A stretch of DNA of 64,000 nt, taken from the NCBI RefSeq assembly GCF_032884065.1, contig NW_027066312.1, positions 519,042 through 583,041 on the forward strand. The letters run 5' to 3'. The notes beneath the pieces were generated by a model that saw nothing but the letters and a program-made list of their open reading frames with translations, did not search any database and was not told the origin of the DNA. The translations under genes and the position numbers were made by a program. This document shows positions 46,553 to 59,169 of the stretch, piece by piece. Position 1 is the first letter of the stretch. The number at the start of each line of letters is the position of its first letter. The DNA is from Artemia franciscana (Eukaryota; Arthropoda; Branchiopoda; Anostraca; Artemiidae).

Positions 46553-47674
46553 CTAAATAAAAAAAAACAAGTTTTTCAACTGAAATTAAGGAGCAATATT
46601 AAAACTTAAACAACAGAAATTATGTCGTATATAAAAAAGTTATCCCCCTCGTCAATACCCCACTCTTTACGCTAAAGTTCAAATTTTGTTCCAATGCCTT
46701 AAGAATGACCCCTGAATCACAAAGGCCTTTTAATTAGAATAAATAGCTCTTTTGAAGGTACTAAAAGTAACTTTAGCGTAAAGAGCGAGGTATTGACTTG
46801 GGGCCTAACCCCTTCATATACGTAATAATTCTTGTTCGTTTTATGTTGCAACGTTGATCCTTATTTTCAGTATAAAAAACTTGTTTTTTTTTAATATCTG
46901 CTCGTTTTTTTAAATAATGCTGGGAAATCTGGCACCCCCTTCATGGAATATTCACTTCTCAATGAAAATTTTTTTAATGGAAATATCCTCCCACATAACC
47001 CCCTCCTCCGGCCCCCACCAGAAAAAAATTCCCTAAAAACGTATACTTCGAAACCTATACTATATGTAAACAACGGGCAAAGTTCACAACTTGTAGTCCT
47101 TCCCCCGAAGACTGTAGAGAATTCTGCCATACTCAAAGACATAGTAATTAGATTTTTCAACTATGCTAAACAAAATGGCTATCTCAAAATTTTGATTGGA
47201 TGACTTTGGGAAAAAGTGAGCGTGGGAAGGGGTCTAGTTGCCCTCCAATTTTTTGGGTAACTTAAAAAGGGGACAAGGACTTTTAATTTCCGATCAAATA
47301 AGCCCTTTTAATTTCCGATCAAATAAGCCCTCTTGCTATGTTCTAGGACCATTTTTTCGATACAGCCACCCCTGGAAAAAAACAAATAAACACGCATCCG
47401 TGATCTTTCTCTTGGGAAGAAATTTAAAATTCCACATTTGTGCAGACAGGAGCTTGAAATTTCTACAGTAAGGTTCTCTTATACGCTGAATTTGATGGTG
47501 TGATTTCCATCAAGGTTTATGAATTTTAGGGGGTGCTTCCTCCTTTCTGGAAAATAAGGCCTAAACATCCGATTTATTATGTACTTATTGAAATAGAAAT
47601 TCCGTTTTTTAGAGTTTTGGTTACTATTGAGCTGGGTTTCTCTTTACTTAGAGTTCGTTACCACGAACTATTTG
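46553..47674 (-). mobile_element. HP element copy C9, shortened
   Basis: A reverse copy from ACAAGTTTTTCAACTGAAAT to GTTACCACGAACTATTTGA. It carries one hairpin (46560-46880) with a module-II-type loop, then the usual body and 5' palindrome. A 24-bp block TTTTAATTTCCGATCAAATA... is tandemly duplicated near 47279-47325. Confidence 0.75.
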
Positions 47675-49219
47675 AAAAGTGCTGCTCAAAATTGAAAACC
47701 GTATGTCTTCAAAGAATTATTGATAAATTTCTTTCTCGATATATTAAAACTTTTTAGAAGACTCATTCAACTCAAAATTGAAAGCTTTAATCCCTTAGTT
47801 AATAGCGTAAAATGTGAATGGAATGCAAATAGCGGTTATCCCATACCCTTTGATAATACTCGACATCTTATAGCTCCCCAAAACATGTGATTAAAATTTT
47901 AATATAACCATCCTGTTTGACGTGGCCAAAATACCAAAAATAATGGCCCTAGAGATTAACTGCCTCATATAAACCATGGGGAAAGGGCTGTAAATAATAC
48001 GAATTGCAAGTTTGTTACGCATAGCTTTTATAATCTAAAAAGAGGGTCTTGCTTAAAATCCACTGTGTGATTGGCTCTAAGCTTTCACGGATCGTCCTCT
48101 TCGTCAAAAGTATCTAACTTTTCGAAGCGGGAGAAGGAGGGTGTCAGAGTTTGTTAAGATCTATAAACTTTTTTTTTATCTGTGATCAGTTTGAAATTTT
48201 CAGCCGCATATCCTTACTCCAATTAAACCCTAATTTACAAAACAGAGTTGCAGGGAATAGTCTGTCGCCTCTCCCCAAAACAAAATTAGGCCCAAAAAAG
48301 GGCCAATAAGCTTTCTTATCGGCACGAAGCTTAGATTGTTTAGGCATTTGGTTTAGGGGAAACAAAATACAGAAAGAAAAACGGACAAAATATTAGTCCC
48401 CCTAAAACAGGGGAACCCAAAATACGTTGTTCAATTGGAGGCTGTCCGATTATGCGGAATAATTTTTTTGGGGGAAGGGGTCGTCGGTAGAACTTGAAAA
48501 GGGGCTGATTTGACTGAAAAAGGGAAGTTTTAGCAGCCATTTCTAAGCACCAACACGGATAGGAGGGCAATGAGTCTCCTTCCTGTACCCTTTTCTCAGG
48601 GTGGATGATTTGAAAGACCTTATCTTTATCCAGGTCGTTAAAAAAACTAGGGAATTACGGAAATGGTCTGAGGGTGTTGTTGAAACTTTCAGGTACCTTT
48701 AGGGGAAGGAAGGAGGAATGTAGGAAAATTGGACTTCGAATTTTGAAGTCGATCAAGAGCAGAGCTTCAGAGGTTTCTGTGTATCTTTTCCAACTTTAAT
48801 GTTATGTCAGATATATCATATTTATTAATTAGAATCCAGTTTCCTGTGCAAGGAGGAATGAAACGAAGAAACTTTCAGTGTACGAAATAACTACTTCAGA
48901 TTCGTTTTAAATCACTTTATCTCAGGATGGCAAAAATACCTGCTATGTAAAGGACTGAATGATCACAATAGTAGGAGTGAAGTTTCGCCAGCGCCCGTCT
49001 ATTATATTTCCCTTAATTTGGGATAACTATCCACATCCAAATTGTATTCTTTTTGAAATATCAGGAGCAGTGGCTGACGATAACTGAATCGATTATTAGT
49101 AAGGGTTATGCTAAACCACCGAAAAAGAATCAGCAGAAAGAACAGAGAAAGGATCAAAATTAAAAGGAGACGAATAAGTTGAAGCGAAAAAAAAAACTCA
49201 CACTTCTCTTCGTTTAACG
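47675..49219. other. Unassigned sequence before the hAT element
   Basis: Moderately AT-rich unique sequence. I see no open frame with motif or splice support. Confidence 0.4.
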
Positions 49220-52135
49220 CAGGCGCGGATCCAGGGTGGAGGGGGTGAGGGGGCAATGGCCCCCCCTAGACGGGCTGTAATTTTTTTACTGCACTTACGG
49301 AAGTCTGCATTAACACATATTCTAACTACTGTAACTAGACTATAAAACCTTTTTATATTACGTTCATTCCACAGCTTTTCCACTATCAAGCTAGCCTCGA
49401 GTATTTTTTGTCACCTCATAGTATAGCAACAGTTCACCCGGTAAAATTTAGCTAGTTCTTGCCTCCCTGTTCGATGTAAACATTGGAAGTGGGTGGGGTT
49501 TCGCAACACAGCCGGACCTGAAGTGTCGAAACAAACATTTCATTCCAGTGTATGATGAAATTTGAATGTGCATGTGTCACGAAGATTTTCGTCGTTTAAT
49601 CGATATTGATGTCGGGAAAACGCGGACAAAAGACGCTTGACAGCTTTGTCATTTCAAAGTACCGCAGAATGGATAGTGTAACTGTAACTGCAACTAGCTC
49701 TTCAATTAGTTCTCTTAGAAGTGGCGAACACGGGCTAATTCCTAAGACTTTGCAATCTTCTGTTAACCCCGTTAGCGTTCAGAGTGATCATCCAACAACA
49801 CCCCCGCCCCCTAAACTGTTTCCAAAAAAACGATATTGGGATCCACATCGGTACAATACATGCCATTGACGACCGAATGAAGTGCGAGCTTCTGGAGAGG
49901 CCATGGAAACTCCCGATTGGATGCCAAATGCCGTATTCTATTCATTTAAAGCGGGAGAAAGACAAAAAAGGGTACTTGAACGATTCTCATTTTCAGAGTT
50001 TCCACTTGCTTCTATATTCTGCTGCCCAGAAAGGCCTTTTTGCAAATACTGCCATCTTTTTGTAACTGGGGCTAGCGGGGGTTCAAACAGACAGATTCCC
50101 CTACAAAAGCTGGTCACAAAGCCTGTCACAAAATTTGCTAAGTTACTGGGAAAACATGGAGACCTGACAGTACATGATACCTCCCAGTACCATCATGACG
50201 CAGTAGAGGCTGGAAAGTGGTTTCTAAGAGCATACCATTCTCCGCACGAATCTATAAATAATCGCGTCAACGAACAGCGAATGAAGCAAGTAACAGAAAA
50301 CCGAGAGAGGCTTAGGCCGATTCTGGAATCAATCATATTTCTAGGAAGGCAGAATATTCCACTGAGGGGCCATCGGGATGATGGCAGCTTAAACTTGGAT
50401 GACATGCCGCTTTTGAGATGAAGGAAACTTCCGAGAACTACTACGTTATCGTGCTGAAAGTGGCGACAGTATATTAAAGGAACAACTGAAAACATCAGGA
50501 AAAAATGCTACCTACATCAGCAAAACAACTCAAAACCAGTTAATTGAGTGTTGTGCGAAAGAAGCTATAGGTGTCATTCTAGAAAGAGTAAAGTCAGCAA
50601 GGTATTAGAGCATCATTTTCGATGAGACAACAGATGTTTCACATTCATCGCAACTTAGTTTAGCTCTCTGCTATGCCTTTAATAACCATAGACGCGAGGA
50701 CTTCATAGGTTTTGTTGACGTTCATCATGCCACCTTTGAATCTTCCACTGCAGACAAAGAGCCGACTGTCAACGGAAAAGTGATTGACCAGCTAGTTCTA
50801 AGCTTTTTAGAAGAAATGGGTTTGAATTTACTTGACTGTGTTGGAATTGGTACGGATGGGTGTGCAATGATGGTATCAAATAACTGTGGTACTGTAGTTG
50901 AAATTCAGAAAAAAAGCTAAAAATGCGTCTCGTTGTCCCTGCTTTAACCACGCCCTGAACCTTCCTTTGTCAAGAACCTTTCAGCTGTTTCGAGCATCAG
51001 AAATGCCGCAGGCATTATAAAAGAAGTTGAGATTTTTTAATGCATCTGCGAAGAGAAATTACGTCTTGAATAAGGTTCTAAAAGCTTAGCTCACGGGAAT
51101 CGGTGAGACGAGGTGGATCGAGCGAAACGAGTCACTTATGCAGTTTGTATCCGAACTTCCAAGAATCATCCAGTCTTTGGAGCACATTAGTCACTGGAGT
51201 GAATCAGTGACCGCTCCGATGGCAAAGACGCTTGTCACAGCGTTACATAGTGCGGGATTCGTTGTTTCCTTTCAGTGTCTACACAGTATTTGCGCTCTGA
51301 CCTTGCCTCTTAGTCGGCTATTCCAGAAGAAGACTTTGGACTTGGGCGCTGCCGATGTCCATGTTTCCAATCTTTTGGATGTTCTAGCAAAGCGACGGGA
51401 AACGTGTGACGAAGAGTTCGCATTAGTTTTCGAGCAAGCATAAGAATTGTCAGATAAAATCCAATTGGCTGTTGAAGTTCCAAGGATTACACAAAGACAG
51501 GTTCATCGAAATAATCCTCCTCATACTACGCCTGAAGAATATTATCGACATGTTGTCTTTATACCTATGCTCGACTCAGTCATAAGTGACTTAAAGAGCT
51601 GATCCTCAAGAGATATGCTGAACTCTTTCCGGTTAACCGTACTGCTGGCATCAAATATTGTGAATTGTACTGATGATTTGCTGCAATCTTCCGTCAAAGA
51701 GATCTCTAGTATGTACGGTCAACTCCTTGGCTTAACCGTGCCGTCTACCAGGGCAAGACTTATTTTGGCAGAGGTGCATGTGTGGATAAGTAGATGGCCT
51801 CGGGTTAAGAGAGAAGGAGGTATTTTTCCTAGTTCAGTGGAAGAAACTGCCAAGGAATGTGACAGACACCTATATCCTCATGTCAGTTCACTTCTTGATA
51901 TTTTCGTATCTCTTCCAGTGAGCGTGGCATCTGCCGAGCGTAGCTTCTCAACTTTATGCAAACTGAAAACCTGGCTCAGAGCACAGATGGAGCAAACTAG
52001 AGTCAGTGGTTTGGCCCTCCTTAATGTGCACTGCGACATCAATATCAGCATTAACCGAGTAATCGACAGGTTTGCGAACGGTGGAGCCAGGAAGCTTGAA
52101 TTTCGCTTGTAAATAGTTGTCAGTTGATCAAGTAC
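49220..52135 (+). mobile_element. hAT transposon, one end visible
   Basis: The left end CAGGCGCGGATCCAGGGTGG is followed by a G-rich/C-rich palindromic stretch, a typical hAT terminus (CAGGNGCGGATCCAG). The transposase follows 390 bp later in the right direction. I could not find the matching right end after the ORF, nor a second copy of the flanking octamer GTTTAACG, so the 3' end is deleted or too diverged. Confidence 0.7.
49606..52112 (+). pseudogene. hAT transposase (TTF zinc finger, DUF4371-like core), broken
   Basis: It starts MMSGKRGQKTLDSFVISKYR. After a frameshift near 49867 comes a TTF-type zinc finger ([10 protein letters not shown]...[15 protein letters not shown], 49918-50060). 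Another shift near 50420 leads to the RNase-H-like core with SIIFDETTDVSHSSQLS (about 50608), LLDCVGIGTDGCAMM (about 50836) and CPCFNHALNL (about 50937). The C-terminal hAT dimerisation block, VSVASAERSFSTLCKLK, is at about 51918. At least five stops or frameshifts (for example TAG near 50606, TAA near 50918 and 51441, TGA near 51601) break it. It belongs with the ZMYM/THAP0-like hAT transposases common in arthropods. Confidence 0.85.
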
Positions 52136-52639
52136 ATTTTTTTAACCATTATTGTAATTTATGAAAACCACATTTTTGTTAAACAAGAGACCTCCAGGGA
52201 AACTTAAAAGCACACACAAGATAAGAAACTTTTGAAAGATCAGAAAAATACGTTGAGGAGGTTTTCACAAGCACGCCAGAAAGGAAAATTCTAAAAAGTG
52301 TAGGTGACGAAATTCCACCTTGTCTTACACCTCATTTAACTTTTACAATAGTAGTTGGAAAAGACTTCAAACTAGGGAAAGTGTTAGAATGCCAATACAA
52401 TAGAAGCAGAATAATTAAAAATTAACACCTGAAATATAAAGGGAATAAAAAAGCTGGCAAGGGATTAAACTGTAAAATATTTTCGAACGATCTAAAGCAC
52501 AAATATAAATTCCTTTACTCTTAGAATTATTATCCAGAAGAGATGCTAAAATATAATGAGGATACTGACAGCCCACTCCGGTCAAAAATAAAAATTTGCT
52601 AGAAAGAAGTTACTCAGACACATGAAGGTAAAGCCATCA

Positions 52640-52900
52640 AATTCAGTCCCTTGTGGGTCTCCGCACGTTATGTTTGTCTCTTTTAAGTTAGTTCTTCCTT
52701 CAAACAGCGGGAGTAAGCTCTATGTTTTATTTTCAGAAAAATCAGAGCAAGAGCTAGAGTATGTTTGCGAGTTTGGTGACTTCTGGGGCTCCACAAATTA
52801 TATCCGTCCTTTGTAAGGTAGTGTTTCCTTCAAACAGCGGGAGTAAGCTCTATGTTTGATTTTCAGAAAAACCAGAACAACAGCTAAAGTAGGTTTGTGT
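52640..52900. repeat. Tandem duplication, period 130
   Basis: CCTTCAAACAGCGGGAGTAA starts at 52697 and again at 52827, followed in both by GCTCTATGTTT(T/G)ATTTTC and AGAAAAA(T/C)CAGA(G/A)CAA. The upstream parts (GGGTCTCC... and GGGGCTCC...) also align. Two units of about 130 bp. Confidence 0.75.
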
Positions 52901-54950
52901 GCACCATTAGTTTTTATATTCATGGCAGCAAGGAAGTGGCATATGCGGTTGAACACTTTCTGAAAGCCTGATGGTACAAGGTCAACAATGTATTACCATT
53001 ATCAAGCTATTAGAATACTATATCTGCAAACTCAGTAAACTGCAGTGTTGTATTTCTTTAGACAACCGTACTGGAAAGGGTACATGTTGTCTTTAAATTA
53101 TTTTAGAAGTTCTTTCAAGATGAAATATCTGTGATCTTGGTGAGAACTGGCATAATTGATATTGGTTGCAATTCATTACAAAAATTTGGAGCTTTAATTT
53201 GGGAATAACTTTACGATAAACGAAGTTTCTAGCACTGAGAAGCTACCATTTCAGTAAGTCATACGATTATGACATTGGCTAGCTGCTTTGCAATGAATAA
53301 AGCAAGCTCCCGAGTCAAATGGATTGGGAGCTCTCTAGAAAATAAGGAGCTTGATATTCTCAGTTTTCCAAACTTTTTGTATACTTCATACTCACAGACA
53401 GTAAATTCACCTTTGTCTGTGAGCTTGGAAAATAATAATTCCACTTTTTTATTTTCTAGGCCTGGGAAAGTCGAGTATATTATGGTAAAAAAAAAACATG
53501 TCAGCGTCATTTGACAAATCTCGGCTGCCGTCATCTGACAAAATTCTTATACAGGTGACATTTTCCTGTTTTTGTTTTTCACACCAATTGATAAATCTCC
53601 CATGGATCTTTGGAGATAGCAGAGTCACGGAGGGATCGACCGAACGCCTTACGTGTGGCGCTAATAGTGCTGCATGATCTTGTTTCTAAGCATTTTAGCT
53701 CCACCGCTATCATTTGTGGATACAAGATGGCATCGTTTTTGATGAGCAGTTTAATTACTCGGGTTACCCATTGTTTGGCATATGCACTTTTTATAAATGT
53801 CTTGATGGGATGCACTCTAAATATTTTGCGTACATTGAAAATCATACGCCTTAGCTTTAGCATTAACTTCAAGGCTCGAGTAAATCTCATTAGAATCACT
53901 TATCCAGCCCATATTCCTGACAAGGAATTGACGCTCGATTGATAGGTCTCGACACTGTTCTATTTTTTGGATTTCGGAAATGAGCATTTTGCTTTCATCA
54001 CTAAAGCATGATGACCTAATTTACCAATCAGTCGAAGTGAGAAAATATTCTCATAGTAAATGGGTAAATTTTTTAATGTAAGATCCAGGTGCTACATCTG
54101 ATATGGGTAAGCATCCCTAATACTTGGGTAAGGCCTAGTTCAGAGGCCACCAATTGTCTTTTGTCTAGCTAATATACCAAGGATGGATAATCCTGGACGG
54201 CTGTACTGCTGTTGTTGACCATCAACTGAGGTTTGAAGGTAGGAATGTAGCTTCCATCTATTTTTTGCACTTTCAGGATAATAAATACTTGCAAATATTA
54301 AATAGCAAACGTCTCTAGGAATATTTCTTGGCATGCATTGCACCCGAATGACCTTATGATTAGGATCCGAAAGGTGAGTCAGTAGCTTGCTAAGAATATC
54401 GGCTCGAATATAAATACCAGTGCCTCCACCGATTCTTTCAGTCCTTGTGATAAGAAAAAGCCTTTAGCCAGTAATGCTACAGAGCTCCTCGGTCATTTAC
54501 CAAGTCTCTGTTTTGGTGTGATTTGGAAATTTTTTTGTCTAAGAATTACATCATGTTCATCAACTTGGTTAGTTATAGAGCAAGTATTGCTCAAGAGGAA
54601 ATTCAGAAATTGATTTCTGCACTTCAAGATTTGTGGCGCCAGGTATGGTAGAATTCTTTAATCCCCTTCATAAACAAGGGCTCACATGGCACGAGAGAGT
54701 ACAGGGGTGAGTTTGCACCGTTGTACTGGTTTAAGGCACCTATCACGTTTTATTTTACTGACTTGAACTCTCCCATAAGAATTTACAGCTTCTTTCTTAC
54801 TATACTGCTTCTCTCTACTGCCTCTTCACTTTCTCTTGGTTTTCTTCCAATTTTCAGTTATTTTGACCACTGTAGATGTAATAGAAATGTTTCACAGTTT
54901 ATCAAAAGAGTTTGAGCTTTGAGTGCTATCTGACGGCTTCGTTATAGCCA
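52900..54950 (-). mobile_element. LINE-D copy, endonuclease plus RT start
   Basis: On the minus strand the endonuclease reads NTCSITNQVDEHDVI, then RIGGGTGIYIRADILS, IRVQCMPRNIPRDVCYL and IFASIYYPESAKN (54140-54680), then HLDLTLKNLPIYYENIF and the SDH-like GHHALVMKAKC. RFTRALKLMLKLRRMIFN (53579-53899) precedes the RT start GEFTVCEYEVYKKFGKLRIS and LFSRELPIHLTREL (53259-53534), then FCNELQPISIMPVLTKI near 53150. The later RT is missing. Stops and indels are common. It is a fourth LINE family, different from A to C. Confidence 0.7.
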
Positions 54951-55682
54951 AATGACAACATTTTAAAAATATAGAGAGCGCCGGGCTAAATATGATGAAT
55001 TTGTCATTTAACTGGGTTTTTCATTCGTTACTGTCATATAAGGGTACAAATGGAGACTTTAGAAGTTAAGTTTTACGCAATTCACATCATCATAGAAGAA
55101 AACACACGTTAAATGACAAATACAATTAAACATGAATGACGCCTCGGTATCTATTGCAGAATCGGTAGTGATAGGCTATATACTGAAAATAGAATAGGCT
55201 ACTGTCTTTCTGAGAATTTTATGTCTCAGAAATAGACACCTATAACTTATACTTTAAGATTAATGTTCTTCCGTTTAAAATTTGTTGAAAAATATTTAAA
55301 AATAATTATTATGATGGTAAAGCTAAAAATGAATTGTAATGCCAAATTAAAGTAATTACGTTTCTAAATAAAAGATTTAGAAAAAAAATTGTTCCACCAA
55401 AGCCTTCATAAAAGAATTGGGTATCATGATTGTATTGCTTTAAGAAAAAAATAGTGAGGATAATACTCTTAAGGTGTATCGCCCCAAAAAATGGGATAAA
55501 AAATGGGAAAAATCTTAATTTTTCCTTATCCTTAGCAAGCTTGAGAGACAAAGTTAGCCATCAGTGAATCTTTGGAAAGTAGTGAAGATTGATTAAGCAA
55601 AAACCCAAAAAGGGAAATAATATAAAACAGAGGTTGAATTGTTTATAGATCTCGGGTCTTTGGGGGTCTTGAAAGAGATTAA
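54951..55682. other. Unassigned sequence
   Basis: No supported gene or repeat; this is the region 5' of the spliced pseudogene, and earlier exons of it may be hidden here. Confidence 0.35.
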
Positions 55683-57900
55683 AAATGATTTACATAGTTC
55701 CTGTTCCAGAATATTCAGTTGCCACACTTCTTGAAGTGATAAGTGCAAGAAGTTGTTCCAGCATAACTATTATGTCAGCTGGGAATCCTACCCTTGTTCA
55801 AACAATCAAGAAAATAAGCTGCGAATAACTCCAATCTGCGCCACTGGTACTAGCCTTGGGAACATTAATTGCTTTTGACAAGAAACGCATTCAGGGACTA
55901 CTATTTTTTGTTAAACAGACGTTTAAATGACATGCTATTTAGTAGAGTTGAAGTCAAAAATACTATGTCATGTCACTTTGTAACATTTACACATTTTATT
56001 ACTTGATAGCACAGTCAGTAGAGGTTTTAGGTCTAATAATCTGCGAAGGGAGGGGGGAGGGGTAAGGTACCATAACGGGAGCATAAAAATATAAACAAAT
56101 GGAATTTAATTTCAGATATCATAAAAATTGGAGGAGGGGGTGGTTGGCATTTTTTATCATGAATACTTCTAATATAGGTCTCGCAAAAAAGATGAACAGT
56201 TGATATTACTTTTAAAAAAATAAATTCGACAAAGAAGTATTTAACACAAAAAATACAAGAACAAAGGTAAAATACACCCTCTGCGGGTCGTAAATCGTCA
56301 TCAAAGTTTCATAATTGATTATATGGCTAGTCTTGTGTCAACTCTTTAACCTGCAGTTTCAACAAGGGCCAAGATAAAGACAAGAAATCTCGTTGAAGTT
56401 GTCTTTTGAATGGGTTTGTTATTATAAGAGAGAGCAAAAACTGAATCAAAGGTTCAACTTCTCATATCCCCCCAGTGAATCAAACAGAGCAGTTTTTTAT
56501 CGTGTTTATGATCAGGTAGTCTTCACAGTAGCATAGGCTGATTTTTGGGAAAATAACCTAGGCTTTTATAATGAGAGTATCACAAACCTTGGTAGAAAAT
56601 GAAGAATTCTGATATATTAGCGAATACAAATTGGGTGGCATGGTTATTGGTGTTGTATATAAGATCATCGATATATTCACTGTAGAGCAGTAATCTAAGC
56701 ACCAAGCCATATGGAACTCAAAAGTAAAGGTGCAGTTGAGCCTAACGCGTTAAATATGACATTCACTAGCAAAATATGATAAATCTGTGAATCGTTACAT
56801 CTTTTAAGCTATTTCTTCAGAATCAACGTTAACGCATCTAAACTAACCCTGGTGCAGTCATTAGAGCTCACAATCTCAATTATGTAATGTATAAAGGGCT
56901 AGAGACAGCTAGGCTGAGTACTTGTGAAAAAAAACAGAAATTAATGCCACATCAAATCTTTTAGTTCAGGCTACAAAATGCCAGATTGCTGTTACAACTT
57001 GCCCTTGCCCTCTTGCCCTCGAAATCCTTTATGAGTTCTTGCTTTCTAAATCTCAGCACTGTAAAATTCTACCTGATCAGCCTGTACCATCAAGGACGAG
57101 AAAGCAAGATAAGTTAGATCCTGTTAAAGCAAGAACAAACCAATATGATAATTATTTCGTCCCGGTTTTCGTCGGTATGTACAATAAGAGTTAATGTTTA
57201 CAGTTGGATTTATATTTACGAGTGTAGTTTGATTTTGAATATGTTGTAAAGACGCAAATCAGCGATAGCTGCCAAGTTTATACTATTAAACATGTCTACT
57301 AATTTTAGTACTACTACTACTTTTTTGGTTGCTTAGTCTTTTGGTTGCGGGTGTCTTTACTCAAAACATGCTTAATACATAGCCTTTGCTAACAGACAAC
57401 ATACCTGAATGGTATCAGGTATTTAAATCGATGAATCCCATCTATAGTTCTATGATGGGAGGATTGAACCCGACTGAGATTAAAGAGTGGATAAAAACTG
57501 ATCCCTAAGTGACAAAGCTTGTCAACTTTCTTGAGAGCTTTACCAATGAAGATAGGTTGGGATTTTAATGTTAGACCTTAGATTGGTTGATACGATACGA
57601 AGCGCAAAACGTTCTGACGTCGACCATATAGGCTCTTGACTTATTGTACGTCAAGAAAGCGTGTACAAGGTCATGAAGCTTAGGGATTTCCGCACAGATC
57701 GTGGCATTTTAAATGTGTTAGTGTAGAGGATTAAGGAGGTTGTTCCCTATATCGTGAGTATTTATCCCGAAAGTGTATATCCCAGAGCCACCCTGAAGAT
57801 AGTGTTCAATGGATGCAACCAATCAATGACTACACAAAAAATCCAATATATTAGAAAACTCACAAAAATATTTTGTAGAACACAACAAAATTCAAAGTGA
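55683..57900 (+). pseudogene. Multi-exon unprocessed pseudogene, unrecognised
   Basis: Four exon-like blocks lie in order on one strand. Block a (55683-55930) contains VPVPEYSVATLLEVISARS and LVLALGTLIAFDKKRI, with TAA at 55826. Block b (56357-56515) follows CTTTAACCTGCAG, reads KLSFEWVCYYKREQKLN and FYRVYDQ and ends CAG|GTAGTC in phase 0, with TAA at 56375. Block c (56970-57174) follows TTTTAGTTCAG, is fully open (PLALEILYEFLLSKSQH, NQYDNYFVPVFV) and ends TCG|GTATGT in phase 1. Block d (57396-57900) follows TTTGCTAACAG, completes the split codon as Asp and reads NIPEWYQVFKSMNPIYSS, then LRDFRTDRGILNVLV and EVVPYIVSIYPESVYPRA, with stops at 57506 and later and a frameshift near 57560. Phases b-c and c-d match. 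Retained introns mean it arose by gene decay, not retroposition. I do not recognise the family. Confidence 0.55.
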
Positions 57901-59169
57901 TAGGAGTTTTTTTTTTTTTTTTTTTCAACGGAACCTTATGCCAGACTCTCGAAAATATTCGTAATACAAAAAAATAATGCTGGCATGATACCTTAGGGTA
58001 AGAATTTTGATACAAGTCAGGTCATTTTTTTTCGCCTATTTGAGTAGAAAAAATTTTACCCCACACAAAAGTGCTAATTTCTTATATTTTGCTCCGCAAA
58101 ACGGTAATTTCGACCCGAAAAAGGTCAAAACGTTATCTAGAAAAATTCTGTTTTTTTATAGGTATTTACGATACCAGTTTCAGAAGATAAACTGGCACGC
58201 GCTTAAAACTCATCTATATACCTGACACATGGACGCACAACTAAAATCAATCGTTGTTACGTAGAGTTTATTCACTAAAACTAACGGTTTTAGATTATCG
58301 CATGGTTCCAAAGGCAGATTTAGAGCAAAATCTTGGGCAGCCCTAAGTGACAAGGGTGGCAATAGTTGACCAAATTGACAAGTTTCTCTAAAAAAGAATA
58401 AAAAAAGAAGAATGAAGGCACAAGAAAAATCTTGGGGTAGGGACCCTGGATCCAACCCTGCACAGTTCTGCTACAATTAATAGCGTAGAAGCCGGTGAGT
58501 TCTTTTATTGGAAGGCGGTCCCTAAGACTTTAAAAAAGTTGTTATTTAGATCAATATTTTGAAAGTCTCAATAGGAGGGGGGCTTCAAATTCATGGATGA
58601 CGATAAGACGAACAATCTTATTGGATGAACAATAAGAATAATGTAGACATTAACTCTGATCTCCCTTCATTTGGATAGTAAGCACATGGACAAATATACG
58701 AAAAAGTTGGCTGCTGGGGTGCAAAGGGGATCAAAGTTCTATTATTATTGTGTAAACAATAGTCTATTTTTAGGTTTTTTTTTATTTTGAAAAGCAAATG
58801 CACTAAATAAGCAATTATTGTTGAAGCATTGCTATGCAAAAATTAAACTTAAGTTTAGGTAACGGTGTGAAGATGGTAACCACTCTTACATTTACGATAA
58901 CCAAGGGTATGGTTATCCTACGAACAGGAATTTAAAAAGAAATTATTTGTGCTTGAAATATTAGCCTAACCCAAAGAATAAGCAAAATTAATTGTCCGTC
59001 TTCATTTTAAGCAGGTCCTTTACTTTTAATTTTTGGAACTCTTGAACATGTAAAGAAGTGAATATATTCATTTGGGCTAAGAAGCCTACAGAAAAATTCC
59101 TTCTGTGCTTAAAACTTATAGTTTTATTTCAGCTAGCAGAAATACAAAGAAAATAAACTTAATGCAGTT
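57901..59169. other. Unassigned sequence
   Basis: A run of 19 T lies at 57907-57925. CCTGGATCCAACCCTG near 58446 resembles a hAT right end, but I found no partner. No supported gene. Confidence 0.35.

Noticed and set aside
58320..58463. Possible hAT right end (CCTGGATCCAACCCTG) as partner of the left end at 49220
   Set aside because: It is 6 kb away beyond a LINE and a pseudogene, the match is imperfect, and flanking octamers do not agree.
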